64,000 nt of DNA, from assembly GCF_904849725.1 (NCBI RefSeq), contig NC_058524.1, positions 349,491,823 through 349,555,822 on the forward strand, in the 5' to 3' direction. Shown in pieces: positions 36,190-47,444 of the stretch. Origin of the DNA: Hordeum vulgare subsp. vulgare (Eukaryota; Streptophyta; Magnoliopsida; Poales; Poaceae). The notes below the pieces were generated by a model. The model was not told where the DNA came from. It did no database searches and saw only the letters and a list, made by a program, of their open reading frames with translations. A program made the translations under genes and the position numbers. The stretch's first letter is position 1, and each line of letters begins with the position of its first letter.

Positions 36190-39100
36190 TCATTTTGTTG
36201 GCGCCTTAGGATCATTCTGTTGTGAGCTTTGGCCAACTTCGATTTGCATGTCGCCCAATGCCCAATTGCACTTAGCCAAGGCTACGAAGTCATCGTCATC
36301 AGTCAAGATCGATGCCAGATCTGCTTCCAAGTCAAAAGGGTTCTTGGGTCGCCGAGGAGTTAAACTGGTCGTCGCAAAGGCTGGCGGGTTGACCCTCTTG
36401 TTTTTACTATCATAAGCCGCCTGCTACTTGGATAAATCAAGGCTTGCTGCAAGCTGGGTTGCTGCCAATCGGGAGTCCTTGACGACACGTTGATAGTCCT
36501 CTTCAACAAATTCTGACCCATCATCTTTAAGCTGAGGAAAGCCTGCTGCTACCTCTTCCGGGTTGATTTCTGGAGCATATGCCAAGCAGCGACTCAGGGC
36601 AGTGAGAACACCCTTTCGAGCGGCTGACCGAGTTAGCTCGCCAATTTGAGGGGGAAGTGTGGATAAGCAGCCCAACACCTTCTTTATGGAAGTAATAGGC
36701 TCTTTGGCACCCATCACGACTTTAACGGTCAAGACACTACCGGTGTACAATTGCTCTGTCAGTGTGTAAATCGTCTTCAGCATCAGCACACAGTCTTCTT
36801 GAAGGTTGGCGGCTCTCGGACCTGAGCAAGGAGTCTTGATGATCAGCGACTTATGATGAAGATTATTTATATAAAAAAGAGATCAAACGTTTAAGTAGGC
36901 TTACCGAAGACAGCTTGCGTCATGTTGGAGATATGACGCTTCAAGCTGGACAATTCCTGTTGCACAGTGACCAACTTGGTTTCAGCCTTCTCTGCTCTTT
37001 TTCTGGCGGCATCTTAGTCAGCTTGAGCTCTTTTCAACTCGGTTTTAAGTTTCTCTTGCTCAGCGAAGGCCAATTGATATTTCTCCTCCGACTTAGCTTG
37101 GGCGTCTTGTTGACCAGATAAGTTTTTCTTTAAATCGCCAAGCGCCGATTCGGCGTGAGCAAGAGTTTCCTGTTGAAAGTACATAATGAGGGCAAGTCTC
37201 AGAACTATTGCAAGCAATATCCCTGACACTTGGGGGCTCATGTATAATTTTTTCTTTTTAGATAAAATTATACAATTTCAAAGACCCAGCTCATCTTTTT
37301 ACTGATGACCCGGCCCTTGGGGGTTACTGGTCGCAAAGTTCTTTCTAAATTTTCTTACATAGTTGTATTTCAGACCCTCTTCTTTCCCTAAAAAGCTAAT
37401 AAATCAAAACAAGAGAAAAGCAGAAGCGAAAGCTCGAGTCGAAGAGTGGAGGTCGCTCGGTAACTCGAGTCGATCAGTCCCATGCATTCTTGCCCGAAAC
37501 AAGTGGGCTATTCATTCCGGTGCCACCTTTGTTCAATCGAGTCCAGGTGGGCTAGCTTCGGATCCACAACAGGTGGAGAGTACCGGGTGAATCATAGGAA
37601 CGAGAGTCGCTTGTTTGACCCGATGGAAAGCTTTGAACGAATCCGGTGGAAGTGCCTCACTTGGTTGGGCTTCGATAGGTGCACCCAGCTCATCTTTTTT
37701 ACTGATGACCCGGCCCTTGGGGGTTACTGGTCGCAAAGTTCTTTCTAAATTTTCTTAAGACCCGGCTCATCTTTTTATTGGATGACCCGACCCTTGGGGG
37801 TTACTGGTCGCAAAGTTCTTCCTAAATTTTCTTAAGACTCGGCTCATCTTTTTATTGGATGACCCGGCCCTTGGGGGTTAATGGGAGTAATACAATATAA
37901 CAAGTTTACCTCATGTTTGTTTTTTAGCATTCGCAGCAGGCTCTTTTCCATCTCATAGCTCGCCTCCAGGCGACTTGAAAAACCAGAGCAGAGTTCCCCG
38001 AACTCCAGGTTTTCATACTCAGAAGGCTTGGCCTTGGAGAGTCCCAATTCAGGAATGGCTTGGGAGGAGGATGCCACATGATTTGACAAAACCGTCGCCG
38101 CCGGCTTCGAGAAGCCAGTACCAGTAATAATCACAGCATCTGGGTCTTCTGTTGTTGTCAATAGACTTGGCGGCTTAGGGATATCCGTTGTTTCCTTCGG
38201 CGATTCAGGAAGATCCATCTGATTTTCAGGCTCGGCTTGATCCGGTTCATCCTGATTCGGTGCTGAGTCTTCGATGGGTTCTAAAGTTGGGACAGGATTT
38301 GACCCGCTGGTGTTCCTTTTCTTGGCCTGTGCCCTAAAAAGAAGGGAGAAGTGTATTAAGGAATTGAAAGGTTCATTACTCTCAAAATTCAAAACAAGAT
38401 TATCAAAAGATTTACCCTGGAACTCGAATCATTGGTGGAAGTGTCGACATCACTGAGTCGCCAGATGTAGGAGGAGAGCTCTGCAAGAATTATTCGTCAA
38501 CAATATAGGCGGGTTACACGCGTGATTCAAGGAGAACATGAAGAATTGTCATTCACAAAATACCTCATTTGGTTTCCTCTTGTTCGTTGCTGGTAAGCCG
38601 GACACCAGATCACCGGAATGACTTCGCGTCTTCCGATTTGAAGTGTGTTGTGCTTTCTTCAGTAGGAAATTTGGGTCCAAACAAGCATTTGGGTATGAGA
38701 AGGGAACTTTCCCACAAACTCGCCTGGCCGGCTTAGGTGGAGAAGGAGATGAATCGGAGGAAACAGAAATTACCTCAACGGAGTCCTCCTCGCTTTCGTT
38801 GTCTTCATTCTATTACAAGGAAAGGGAAAGACATAAATACAAAGATTAACAATAGTGGATGGCGAGTGAAAAGAGGATGAATTTTTACCTCCGAAAGTGC
38901 ATCGCCGACTTGAGAATCATCGACTTCGGATGGCTCAGCCATAGCAGCTTTGCCCTTACCCTTGGTTTTCTTTGAGGGCGGCTTAACATTTTTCATGGCT
39001 GGCCTTTTGGGTTTTCTGGACCAGAACTTATCGCCTTTCTTAAATAGTATATGTTACAAAAACACAATACAAATGAAGCATAAGCAGTAAAACCAAAGGC

Positions 39101-40880
39101 GGGTTAGATTTGTTCACCTTGGGCGCCGGGTTAATTTTGCAGAAATGCTTGAGGCCGATTTGGCCGCATTTTCCCGCAGGCTCGCCAGTCAGTTTCTTGA
39201 TAATGGTGACAATATCCTTTTCTGCTAAAGCCGTATGGAAATAACATTGAGGATGATCTAGGGTGCCATCAAATTCGCACATCAGACCGTCCCGGCGACT
39301 CAGAGGGAGGATACGCCATTCGACCCAGCAACGGATTAGGTCAACTCCAGTAAGGCCATTATTCGTCAAGGACCTTAATTCGGACAGTATTGGGATGAAC
39401 TCCGATTCTTCTTCCTCGGTGCGTTTGTCTGGGAGCTTGAAGTTTGTTGGAAGGCGAGTTGGCCGGTAGCCCAGAAGTTTGTTTTCGCTTGCAGGAGAAG
39501 TCTCTTGACAGTAGAACCAAGACTTGCCCCAACCCTTGGGATGGCTGGGCATGGCGAGTGAGGGAAACGGGCTATCTCTGCGGCGTTGGACATTGACACC
39601 GCCGAGTTCCACGCTGGGACCGTTGTGGAATTCCGTTTGGCGATTCAGATGAAAAAAGTGCTAGAATAAAGGAACAGAGGGCTCAATCCACAGATAAGCT
39701 TCACAGAAAACTTGGAATTGGCATAAGTTGCTTATGGAATTGGGTCCCAAATCCTGGAGGCGGACGTTCATGAAAGCCTTGGCGTCTCTAAGAAACTTCG
39801 ATCCAGGCGGCTTACAACCTCGCTCTAGGTGTTCAACAAAGACGACTATTTCCCCTTCCCTGGGGTTAGGAAGATCCTCTCCAAACCCGGTGCGCCAGCC
39901 GATAACATTCTGGGGATCCAGGTTGCCCGTTTTCACGTAATCAGCCAATATGGTATCATCAACCTTAGTAGGAAGCTAGTCACTTTTGAAGACGGCACCC
40001 ATGCTACAAAGAGGTAAGGTGTGAACTTACATGCCTCGAACATCTACTGTAAGGGATGAAATAAGTTCATTTAAATCGCTGAGTACTTTGTCAACGGACT
40101 AAGGGAAGGACTTCACTCGCCATATCAAAGGGCCGAGTCGGTTTATTATGGTGATTTACGGGGTGTGGCTATTTACAAGAGCTGCGCTCTAGAGATGACG
40201 GGGACGTTCGTTCGAAATATCGAAGTGTGAAGATTACAAACAGCTTTCCGCAAACAGTAGGTAAATGGTGGATCTATCACGCAGGTAAAAAAAACCTGAG
40301 AAAAACGACTCGATGCGTCATTTCTTACCAGGGAAAGACGATGCCCCTCATTTGATGGAACACTATACTAAAAGATCCACAAGTAAAGATGGATAAATAA
40401 AGATATTCAAGGGCATTGGATATCTCATCGATGTTCGTGTTAATCGGTTCAGGGTATGCGATGTCTGCTCGCGAGGGATATCAAGAACTTAGCAATGGCA
40501 GGAACATGGCAATGGCCGGAATTCTGAGCAGGGATTGGATCTTTTCCTAAAAAGGGGGCGAAGGCCTAACCTGATGCTCTCAGACGAGGAGGGCCGACGA
40601 CGACGAAGGTTGTTGGAGAAGCCTGGAGTTTTCGTCGGACAACGAGGTCTTCGGCGGCGGCAGAGTTCGTAGCAGACGGCAAGATGGTCGGCGACGATGT
40701 GGTGGTCGACGGTGGCGGACAGATCGGCCGCGGCGCGAAGCTGGACGACGGCGCAGGCCTAGGGGCGGCGCCAAAGCCTCTAGCGTGAAGGTGGGAAGGA
40801 CGGCGGCGGCGAAGTCCTCGGAAGGTGATGAGGTTTTCTCGCTGCAGTGATGGGGAAGAGATTGACAAGACTGGTAGGTG
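36190..40880 (-). pseudogene. Antisense spliced accessory gene of TAT1 (8 exons, plant mobile-domain-like)
   Basis: Predicted exons, minus strand: ~40880-40571 (leader), 40003-39118 (ATG at 40002), 39038-38889, 38809-38564, 38480-38416, 38333-37910, 37169-36905, 36821-36190. All junctions are GT-AG and phases match, giving 2,667 bases (889 codons with the final TGA). In-frame stops are at 39976 (TAG), 39661 (TAG), 37014 (TAA) and 36424 (TAG); there are no frameshifts. The first coding exon resembles the 'putative gypsy type transposon' family (NPREGEIVVFVEHLERG...LCQFQVFCEAYLWIEPSV, then WFYCQETSP). Later exons are acidic, Ser/Pro-rich and coiled-coil (37169-36905). Antisense ORFs are known from TAT elements; function is unknown. 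A TATA-like box lies at 40909. Confidence 0.8.
37281..37882. repeat. Four copies of a ~76-bp repeat in an antisense intron
   Basis: Units at 37281-37357, about 37680-37757, 37758-37834 and 37835-37882 (partial) share GATGACCCGGCCCTTGGGGG and GTCGCAAAGTTCTTTC. The last three are tandem. They lie inside the intron between antisense exons 37910 and 37169, and an insert of about 320 bp separates the first copy. Confidence 0.85.
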
Positions 40881-40908
40881 GGGAGCACCAGTCCTGTTCC
40901 CCCCCTTT

Positions 40909-40917
40909 CTATTTATC
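40909..40917 (-). promoter_or_regulatory. TATA-like box of antisense gene
   Basis: The minus strand reads GATAAATAG within TCTGATAAATAGAAAGG, about 30 bp before a leader rich in TC. The donor CAG|GTTAGG at 40571/40570 and the acceptor TTTGTAG at 40004 would remove a 567-bp leader intron. The second TAT element in this window has TATAAATAG in the same place. Confidence 0.45.
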
Positions 40918-40919
40918 AG

Positions 40920-41221
40920 AGCCGGCGCTGGAATCGAGGCACCGTGAGCGGGAACCGCCAGGGAATAAAAAGATTCGCTATAAATGCACGCCGAAGACTT
41001 CGGGATAACGATGTGCTAAGATCCGTTGGGGTTGTGCAATCTTCCCGAAAATCGAGGGATAAGAAGAGGGCAACAAGAAATGGTTTGGCGACTTAAAGAA
41101 TTTTCGGTGCCCGATGGCGGGTTACAATTTCTGACATATGAAGGAAACTGAGGAATGAATCGCCTTCAACTAAGGAGATGTATTGGCATGAAAAAGAAGT
41201 TCAAGTCAATTTGGGGACTAA
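40920..41221 (+). other. Spacer between antisense promoter and 3' LTR of TAT1
   Basis: About 300 bp with no frame of interest. It ends in AATTTGGGGACTAA before the LTR, a weak polypurine tract. Confidence 0.4.
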
Positions 41222-41709
41222 TGTTGGGGATATTACGTGTGACTGACCCGCCCTAGTTGGGCTGGGTTAGTCATTAGGTGATTCATCCGAGCAGGTATTT
41301 GGGTCTTGTCCTGGTCAAATAAAGGTCATATGGCGGTTTGTGAATCATGGAAAGTCTCCAAGCTTCGGAAGATAGCGACTTAGAGACCACCGGGGTCACA
41401 ATTCGTAGGAAGGAAAGTATCCTTGTAAACCCTAGGGGATTTGACCTGTATATAAAGGCGAGTCCCAGGGGACGAGAGGGCAGGTTAGAATCATCGAGTG
41501 CTAGGTCTGGCGAGTTACGCCATCCTTGTAATCGAAACCACATCAATACAAACCAAAGCAGGACGTAGGCCTTTACCTCCTCACGAGGGGCCGAACCTGG
41601 GTAAATCGCTGTGTCTCTCCCGCTTAACCCCTTTGAGTCGCCACCCAGGTGCGATGGTTCCAGTACTAAGTCCTTTCACAAGGACATCTGCCGTGACAAA
41701 ACCACGACA
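41222..41709 (+). repeat. 3' LTR of TAT1 (488 bp)
   Basis: TGTTGGGGATATT ... AACCACGACA, about 18 hand-counted differences from the 5' LTR and no indels. Followed by TSD CCTGG at 41710-41714. Confidence 0.93.
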
Positions 41710-41800
41710 CCTGGTCACCTATCATTTATTGAAGTTTATCATGGAGCTCCTTGTTGGTCATGCCCTCCCGGTCGATCTCTTCAACTTGTGATCCTAGCAT
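41710..41800 (-). pseudogene. Gypsy gag fragment (element G, N-terminal part)
   Basis: The minus strand from ATG at 41800 reads MLGSQVEEIDREGMTNKELHDKLQ*MIGDQV, then joins 28194 across TAT1 after removal of one CCTGG. MTNKELHDKL is typical of the N-terminus of a wheat gypsy gag. A TAA interrupts the frame, and a frameshift follows on the other side of TAT1. Confidence 0.6.
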
Positions 41801-43126
41801 GCTTAGCCGCAATAGGAACACACAAGAATATGAACCTACTGAGTACTAGGATATGGTGGTGGCGGTGTCTCACAAATCCATCAAGCAAATCTCAACTTCT
41901 TACCAGTTCTTACCCAAAAGAAGGCGGTGATCGACAATCGTTGTAGTCAAAATTCTCAAAGATTGGATAAAGCGATCGCCACGTGGTATCAAACACACAA
42001 AGTAGTAATATGTGTAGCTAGGATGGCTTACAATATGGTAATAAAACTGTTAGCAGTAACCAATTCAAAGAGGCAAAGCTGAAGAAAACCTCAACACCGG
42101 TACCGTATTGGTCCTATCATAGAATGTACTAGAGAGTCAAGCCTAGAACACCAACGAAAAGACAACGCGGCATGTAATCACGGGAAAAGAAATCTGATTT
42201 TTTCTTTTTTCTTTTTTTTGCACGTCTTGTTTTGCGTTTTTTCTTAGAAAATCACTATAATGGCGAGTCTTTCAAATATCTTCCGAAGATCTAAAAACAG
42301 GATAGGCACAATTGTTTTTGCTACACACCCAGAGCACAAACTGGATACTACTCAAAAAATATTTTCTACAAAACCGACTATCTTAAAACGCTCTACTACA
42401 CCTAAAAATAGGATAGCTAGATGTTTTTTGACTAGTGCATTTTTTGAAAATTTTGAGCCTGAACGGAGGTTGTTTTCCAGATTTTTTTTGAAATTACCCT
42501 CGTCTACAAACAAACAACAATTGATGAAATCTGAAACCTACTCAGATAAGGTAACACGAATCTAAAAACACGTGGATCTCAAAAGCAAACCTAATATGTG
42601 ATGGACTCAGATTGGCGTGATGGCAACGGTGATATTATAGGGCATTAGTGTTGATGATGGTGTGGTGGTGGTATACGGCATGGTGATGAGGATGGTGGTA
42701 TATGTCAGCGAAGATGATGGATGGTGCGGTTGTGGCATATGGAAGATGCTCTAAAGATGGTGCGTTGGTGGTATATGGAAGATGCAATGAGTATGGTGCC
42801 CTGATGGCATGAAAACTTGTGAACAAAACTCGGAACTCTTAAGAACTAGAAGCTAAGACCAGCAACTTGACATGACGATGCAACCACAAATTCAACAAAG
42901 CAAAACACCAAACAAAAAATCGTAAAAGGCTCATATTGGTTCTGATAGGATGATCTAACCATGTGGCTTTTGCATGGACTTTAGGTATGAAGAATAAAGG
43001 CGGCCTAACTACAAAAAACTGGTAAAATCTCATTGAGCAACCTGGAAATCTTATACCACCTGATAGAGGCAAAGTTGTACCCATCTTTCGATGTTATGTG
43101 ACTATTGTTTATGGTGGAGTAGACTT
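41801..43126 (-). other. Leader/unassigned DNA of element G
   Basis: Between the gag start and the probable 5' LTR of G. AT-rich, with homopolymer runs of T (42190-42245) and imperfect repeats of GGTGGTATATGG / AAGATG units at 42640-42790. I find no PBS and no coding region that I trust. Confidence 0.35.
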
Positions 43127-43790
43127 TGATGACCCGACTACGAATGTGTGAAGACATCGCGCCTTAGTAATCGGTAAACCAACTCCAAGAGGTTATTGGC
43201 CATTGCGGAGCATGATCAACCTGACTACGAAGGTATGTTTCCTACACACAATGGATGAATAAGTAGGAAACTGAAATTACAGTCTAGATATTGTGATTAT
43301 AAGAGGAAAGCTTTATTGATGAAACTGGGAATATGTGACATCTTGGTCTGGTTGTAGGACACAAACGCATGATGTGAAGTTGCAGCTATGGCGAACTTTT
43401 AGTATAAAAATCCCAAGTCTAAACGGCGCTTTGAAGGGATGTACATATGAGGGAATAGAGGGGAATTTCGTGACCCCTTGGTGGAGGAGTCTGAAACCAA
43501 CCCTAACTTAGTTTCCCCACGCATACAGACTTTAAAAACAGCCTATAATGCGATATTTTGAAATTACAATGGGCTGACCAAAAATAAGGTGACACAACAC
43601 CAATAATAGCCTATGGAAAAAAATTATGAAGTTGCATCTTGTATATTTCGTCCAAGGCTTCATGCTCTCCTCATGGAGGCTTCAAAGTGCGAAAATCACC
43701 ACTTTAAACTCCATTGTTCTTTGTTGCACGCGCACCTTCTTCTTCATGCTCGATCCCGCTCCAATGGACATCCTTCTTGTCCATGCTAGG
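43127..43790 (-). repeat. Probable 5' LTR of element G
   Basis: The plus strand begins TGATGACCCGACTACG and soon has a GCTTTATTGATGAAAC block. It is laid out like the R/U5 end of the chromovirus LTR at 9593 (TGTAGCGACCCGACTC ... GCTTTATTAATCG). The GGTGTTGTGTCACCTTATTTT region (minus, near 43590) is familiar from Triticeae LTRs. The upper border is a guess, and I found no TSD. Confidence 0.4.
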
Positions 43791-44571
43791 TCATTAATTC
43801 ATAAGTAAAACAAAAGTATCTAATTTAGGCAACATCATATGTTCATGAACATTAGAATGATTCCCAAAAAACAGAAGTACGTGATAACTAAATTGGCGTG
43901 TGCGAGCTCTAGTAACTGGTCTAGTATCTATAGCAGCAGGTGTTATGGGTGCAACGATGGTATTAATGCCCTCATCATACCGCATTGATGATAATCCCAA
44001 CTCCTTTACACCCTATCTTTGTTGTCAACTCTACAACCGGTGTTTGTATTAGCATAGGACGACCCAAAGGGATTGTGCTTCATACCAGTCCATAGTGCAA
44101 AAAATTTGGTAATAAAAGAATATGAAGCTCCACAATCAAACAAGGCAGTTATGGGTGTTGAGTTAGCAAGGAACATACCCAGTATGATTTCCAGGTATTC
44201 TTGGGCTTCAACAGTGACGTGCTTGACACGACGCTTGCCATTGTTGGTTTGCTTGCGGGTAGATTGATTCCTTGGTGGCGCTCCACGTCCTTGACCTTGG
44301 TTATGTGCATTGGGGCGCGGAGAATCTGGCTTCTTGTTGGGGCATAGCTTAGAGATGTGTCCTGGCTAACCACATCCAAATCTAGTGATTTGGCTGGAGT
44401 TTTGATTCTTGCCCAATTGTTGTTGTTGGGGGTTGTTGTAGGCAAGCCTAGGATTAGCATACTATTGAGGGTGGTAGCTCGGACGAGGTGGAGGAATCTT
44501 GATTTGTTGAGGTTGATAGGTTGGCCTGGTTGTGGCTGGCTTCCATGGGCGAGGATTCTAGTTAGTGGAAC
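43791..44571 (-). pseudogene. Gag zinc knuckle and protease remnant of a gypsy element (H)
   Basis: On the minus strand, 44570-44380 reads as a Gln/Pro-rich gag tail. A broken knuckle follows near 44390-44360 (RFGCG*PGHISKLCP, with Arg for the first Cys and a stop inside). A basic stretch comes next, and then protease ...TALFDCGASYSFITKFF (around 44150-44100), with Cys for the Ser of the DSGA site. It decays further toward 43800. It is cut at 44572 by LTR L1 and at its other end by element G. Confidence 0.6.
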
Positions 44572-46184
44572 TGTAACAGCCCAAGTGCAACCCTTTGTAA
44601 CTTTTGGATGTTGAATCTTGTATGACTTGGCAACCGTGCTTTCACTTAATAAGTTTTGGTGCTTCAAGATTTCATTTGCATCTTATCATCATATCATCAT
44701 GGCATACTTTTAATCTATTCCTCCTTATTGATTTAGTTGTGTTGGAGTGGAACTGTTGTGGTGTTGATATGCTTACAAGAGTAGGTGATTCACGAGTGGA
44801 ACCCCTCCATGCTATTCTTCAACATTCCCCCCTATCTCTTTTACTTCAAATTTAGCAATGTGTTGAATTCCTACCTTGATATCAACTTCTTTAAAAATGT
44901 TGACATGCTTGCACTTATTATGATTGGGTTTTTAAATTAAGATTAGCCTTGTGCAGATGTGTTCCATTTCATAAAAACCACAAATACTTGATAGGCTTAA
45001 TTTAGTGCCATGTAAAATTTTTCTTCTTAAAAATGTCCAAGGTGTTGTATAAAATGCAGGTTGCTTTTTGAGTATGAATGTATTTTTACTTCACCAAAAA
45101 CAATCTCCTTTTTCCCTGGTAAATTCTCTTGCAAAAGGTTTTGTTTAACAGGAAAAACTTTTTGTGTGGTTGCGGTGAGCAGAGGCCAGCATCAGCAGCA
45201 GTGTAGCCCAGCAGCAATAATAGTGGGCCCAGGAGCAGCATCGCCAGCAGCGCAGCCTGTAGCGAGCCTTACGCGCGTGCACCTTTCCCCGTGGACTCTA
45301 CATGTGGACCCACCTGTTAGCAATTCACCCCGTTGCTTTCCCCTTCCTCTCACCCCCCGCCTTGGTAAAAAATAATTTTTCGAGCGCCAGCATTGCATAG
45401 CTGCCGGGGCAGCCGGCAAGGGCCTAGCCCCTCTATTTAAACCTTTCCTCCGCATGTCAGCCCTAGGATTCCCTCTTTCCCCTCCCTGCCGCCGCCAGGT
45501 GAGCCTAGCCTCTAGATCCAATCACTCCGCCCGGACCAAAGAGAGTGTCATGAGTCCATTGTCACTTCCGAGCCTTTCGCCGGCCCCAAGGAGGAGGTGG
45601 TGGTCCAGGAGCTCTGCCTAGTCGTGCTTCTTCCCTGACGTCCTCTGCTTCCTGAGTGACATCAAGGCCAGGGAGCATTCAGCGGTATTCTTCCTCGATA
45701 GAAGCTAGTCACCAGTAGCCATTCATCATAGAGAATCATCCTCAAGCCGTACACTTATGTCGAGCCACTGTTCAGAGAGACCAGAGTGCGTCGTCGTGGA
45801 ACCTCATTGTCGGTGAGTGTTTTGTTGCTGTCGATTCCGATCAGTAGCACGTAGAGAGTTCACATCGGCGTGTGGTTTTGTTTTCATCTTCAGGTAGCCA
45901 TTTACACCGCCGTAGCCAGCTAGTCAAGGTTGCCGTCACCGCCACTGGCTTATGTTGCCGACGTTGATCTGTTACGCGATAGGTAGCCAAGTGGGCGTGC
46001 GTGCATGCGGAAGGTAGTTGCAGAGCGCTTCATGCCTTCCGACGTGTCATTCGGTCACTGTAGCATCACATCATGGACGTGTGCCTCTGCCGTCGCTGCC
46101 GGTGAGCTCTGTGCAGTGTGTGCATGTGTGGCTGATTCGTGGGCCCAGCCTAGCGTAGAGTGGAGTCAAGTGACTAGAGGTTCT
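44572..46184 (+). repeat. LTR L1, chromovirus-type (right end not visible)
   Basis: Starts TGTAACAGCCCAAGTGC, the opening typical of chromovirus LTRs, in plus orientation. A TATA-like CTATTTAAAC is at 45433-45442, followed by a C/T-rich leader and a GC-rich region with no trustworthy frame. It stops at 46184, where the LTR of element F begins. The remainder should lie beyond the window. Confidence 0.6.
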
Positions 46185-46720
46185 TGTCGTGGGAATGATC
46201 CTAACAATAATACCAGGGGTACGAATGAGGGGTAGAGCCTAGCTAGGGTGCACAAGATACATTTGAATGTACGAGTTCGGGCCCCACTTGGGAGTGGTAA
46301 AGACCGTAAGCCTCGAGCTTGGGATTTGAACCCTTGATAAGGAGCCCGGGGTGGCTTATATAGAGTGCTCCACGACCGGTCGGACTTCATTACAAGGGCG
46401 AGTAATATCTAATAACTACGGGACTTACTAGTAATGACATCTGTAACTCTAGCGTTAATGGTAATGCACATCTTCACTGCACTTCATGTGTAGTTCATGT
46501 CTGTGGCCATTGTAGTCTATACCCATGCCGTGCTGCAGTCTGAGTGCATAGGCACGTACGACTGACACGAGACAGTCCGAGTGACATTATGTGTCTGAGT
46601 AAACACATACTTGACCGAGTGAGACCATGACTGCATAGGTGAATTTTGGGACGCTGATGTCCATGTAGAGTCTTGGGAAAGCCTAGGGGTGCAGGTCCGT
46701 AGGACTACCCCTAATGTACA
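46185..46720 (-). repeat. 3' LTR of element F (536 bp)
   Basis: On the minus strand it runs from TGTACATTAGGGG to ...ATCATTCCCACGACA. A TATA box CTCTATATAAG (minus) lies near 46352-46362. GAGGGGCTACTAACGGGGT (minus) directly precedes it and fits a polypurine tract. Confidence 0.65.
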
Positions 46721-46739
46721 ACCCCGTTAGTAGCCCCTC
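46721..46739 (-). other. Polypurine tract of element F
   Basis: The minus strand reads GAGGGGCTACTAACGGGGT, ending at LTR start TGTACATT. It supports the minus orientation of F. Confidence 0.55.
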
Positions 46740-47316
46740 AATTAGTTGAGGTTTTACTGCCCTTGTACCTTCAGCATCTTTGGGGCGCTGAGGTTGTAAG
46801 CCAAATGACTCAGTATCTCAATAAACTGCTATGGATTCAAGAGTGAAAGGATCCGAGTGTTGGACCACATCGACTCGCTTCCCATCGGTAATAATTGAAT
46901 ACCTTTCGGAAAGGTATATTCAATGATTCGGACGATCGCGAGCTTGGGGCTTTAATCATCCAATCATTATGGTAGGACATGTCATACTCATGCCGCGATC
47001 TGACTGCCTTCTGGTGTTGTCTGAATGTTCTGTTCCCATGGAAGGACGAGTGGTAGGGTATTCATCTGTCCTCATTAAGCGCTACAGATAAGGAATCCAT
47101 TCAGGCAATGAGGGGGGGGGATTTTCCGTGATAATTTGAATCGATGGAGCGCACTCGGAAGAAGAATCAGCGGCGACGTGAGTGGTGGAAGTAGTGCAGG
47201 GGCGCCTCGATTCCGTGCCTGAAATGTCACTGTTGTGCTACAAGAACTCTGTCACCGGTATCTTATTGGTCTTCCTCGTGCTTATAAAACACTGAGTGTG
47301 GTATCTTCCTGTAGCA
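46740..47316. other. Spacer between F 3' LTR and antisense promoter
   Basis: No coding frame. It contains a GA/G-rich run at 47108-47120 and a TTATAAAAC motif at 47282. Equivalent in position to 40920-41221 of TAT1. Confidence 0.35.
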
Positions 47317-47325
47317 TATAAATAG
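47317..47325 (+). promoter_or_regulatory. TATA box of the F antisense gene
   Basis: TATAAATAG, 120 bp upstream of the likely ATG (47445). It corresponds to GATAAATAG of TAT1. Confidence 0.5.
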
Positions 47326-47444
47326 TCTGAGGTAGTGGACGAAGAGAATCGCGCCACCATATCTGAGTCGCCCTTGCCTCTTTTCTTGAGACTCGCGGTT
47401 TCCTCCACCAGAGTTCTTCCACCTCACGCGCCCCGCCATGCATT

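Larger units (their letters stand above)
28195..41709 (+). mobile_element. TAT1: complete TAT-lineage Ty3/gypsy element (13.5 kb)
   Basis: Two 488-bp LTRs in direct orientation, TSD CCTGG, a PBS-like site, plus-strand gag-PR-RT-RNaseH-second RNase H-INT, a 71-bp tandem array and an antisense spliced gene before the 3' LTR. The extra archaeal-type RNase H and the antisense ORF are hallmarks of the plant TAT group (Grande/RIRE2-like). I count about 18 differences between the LTRs (3.7%), which at 1.3e-8 per site per year is around 1.4 My. The sense genes are broken by stops and frameshifts. Confidence 0.93.
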
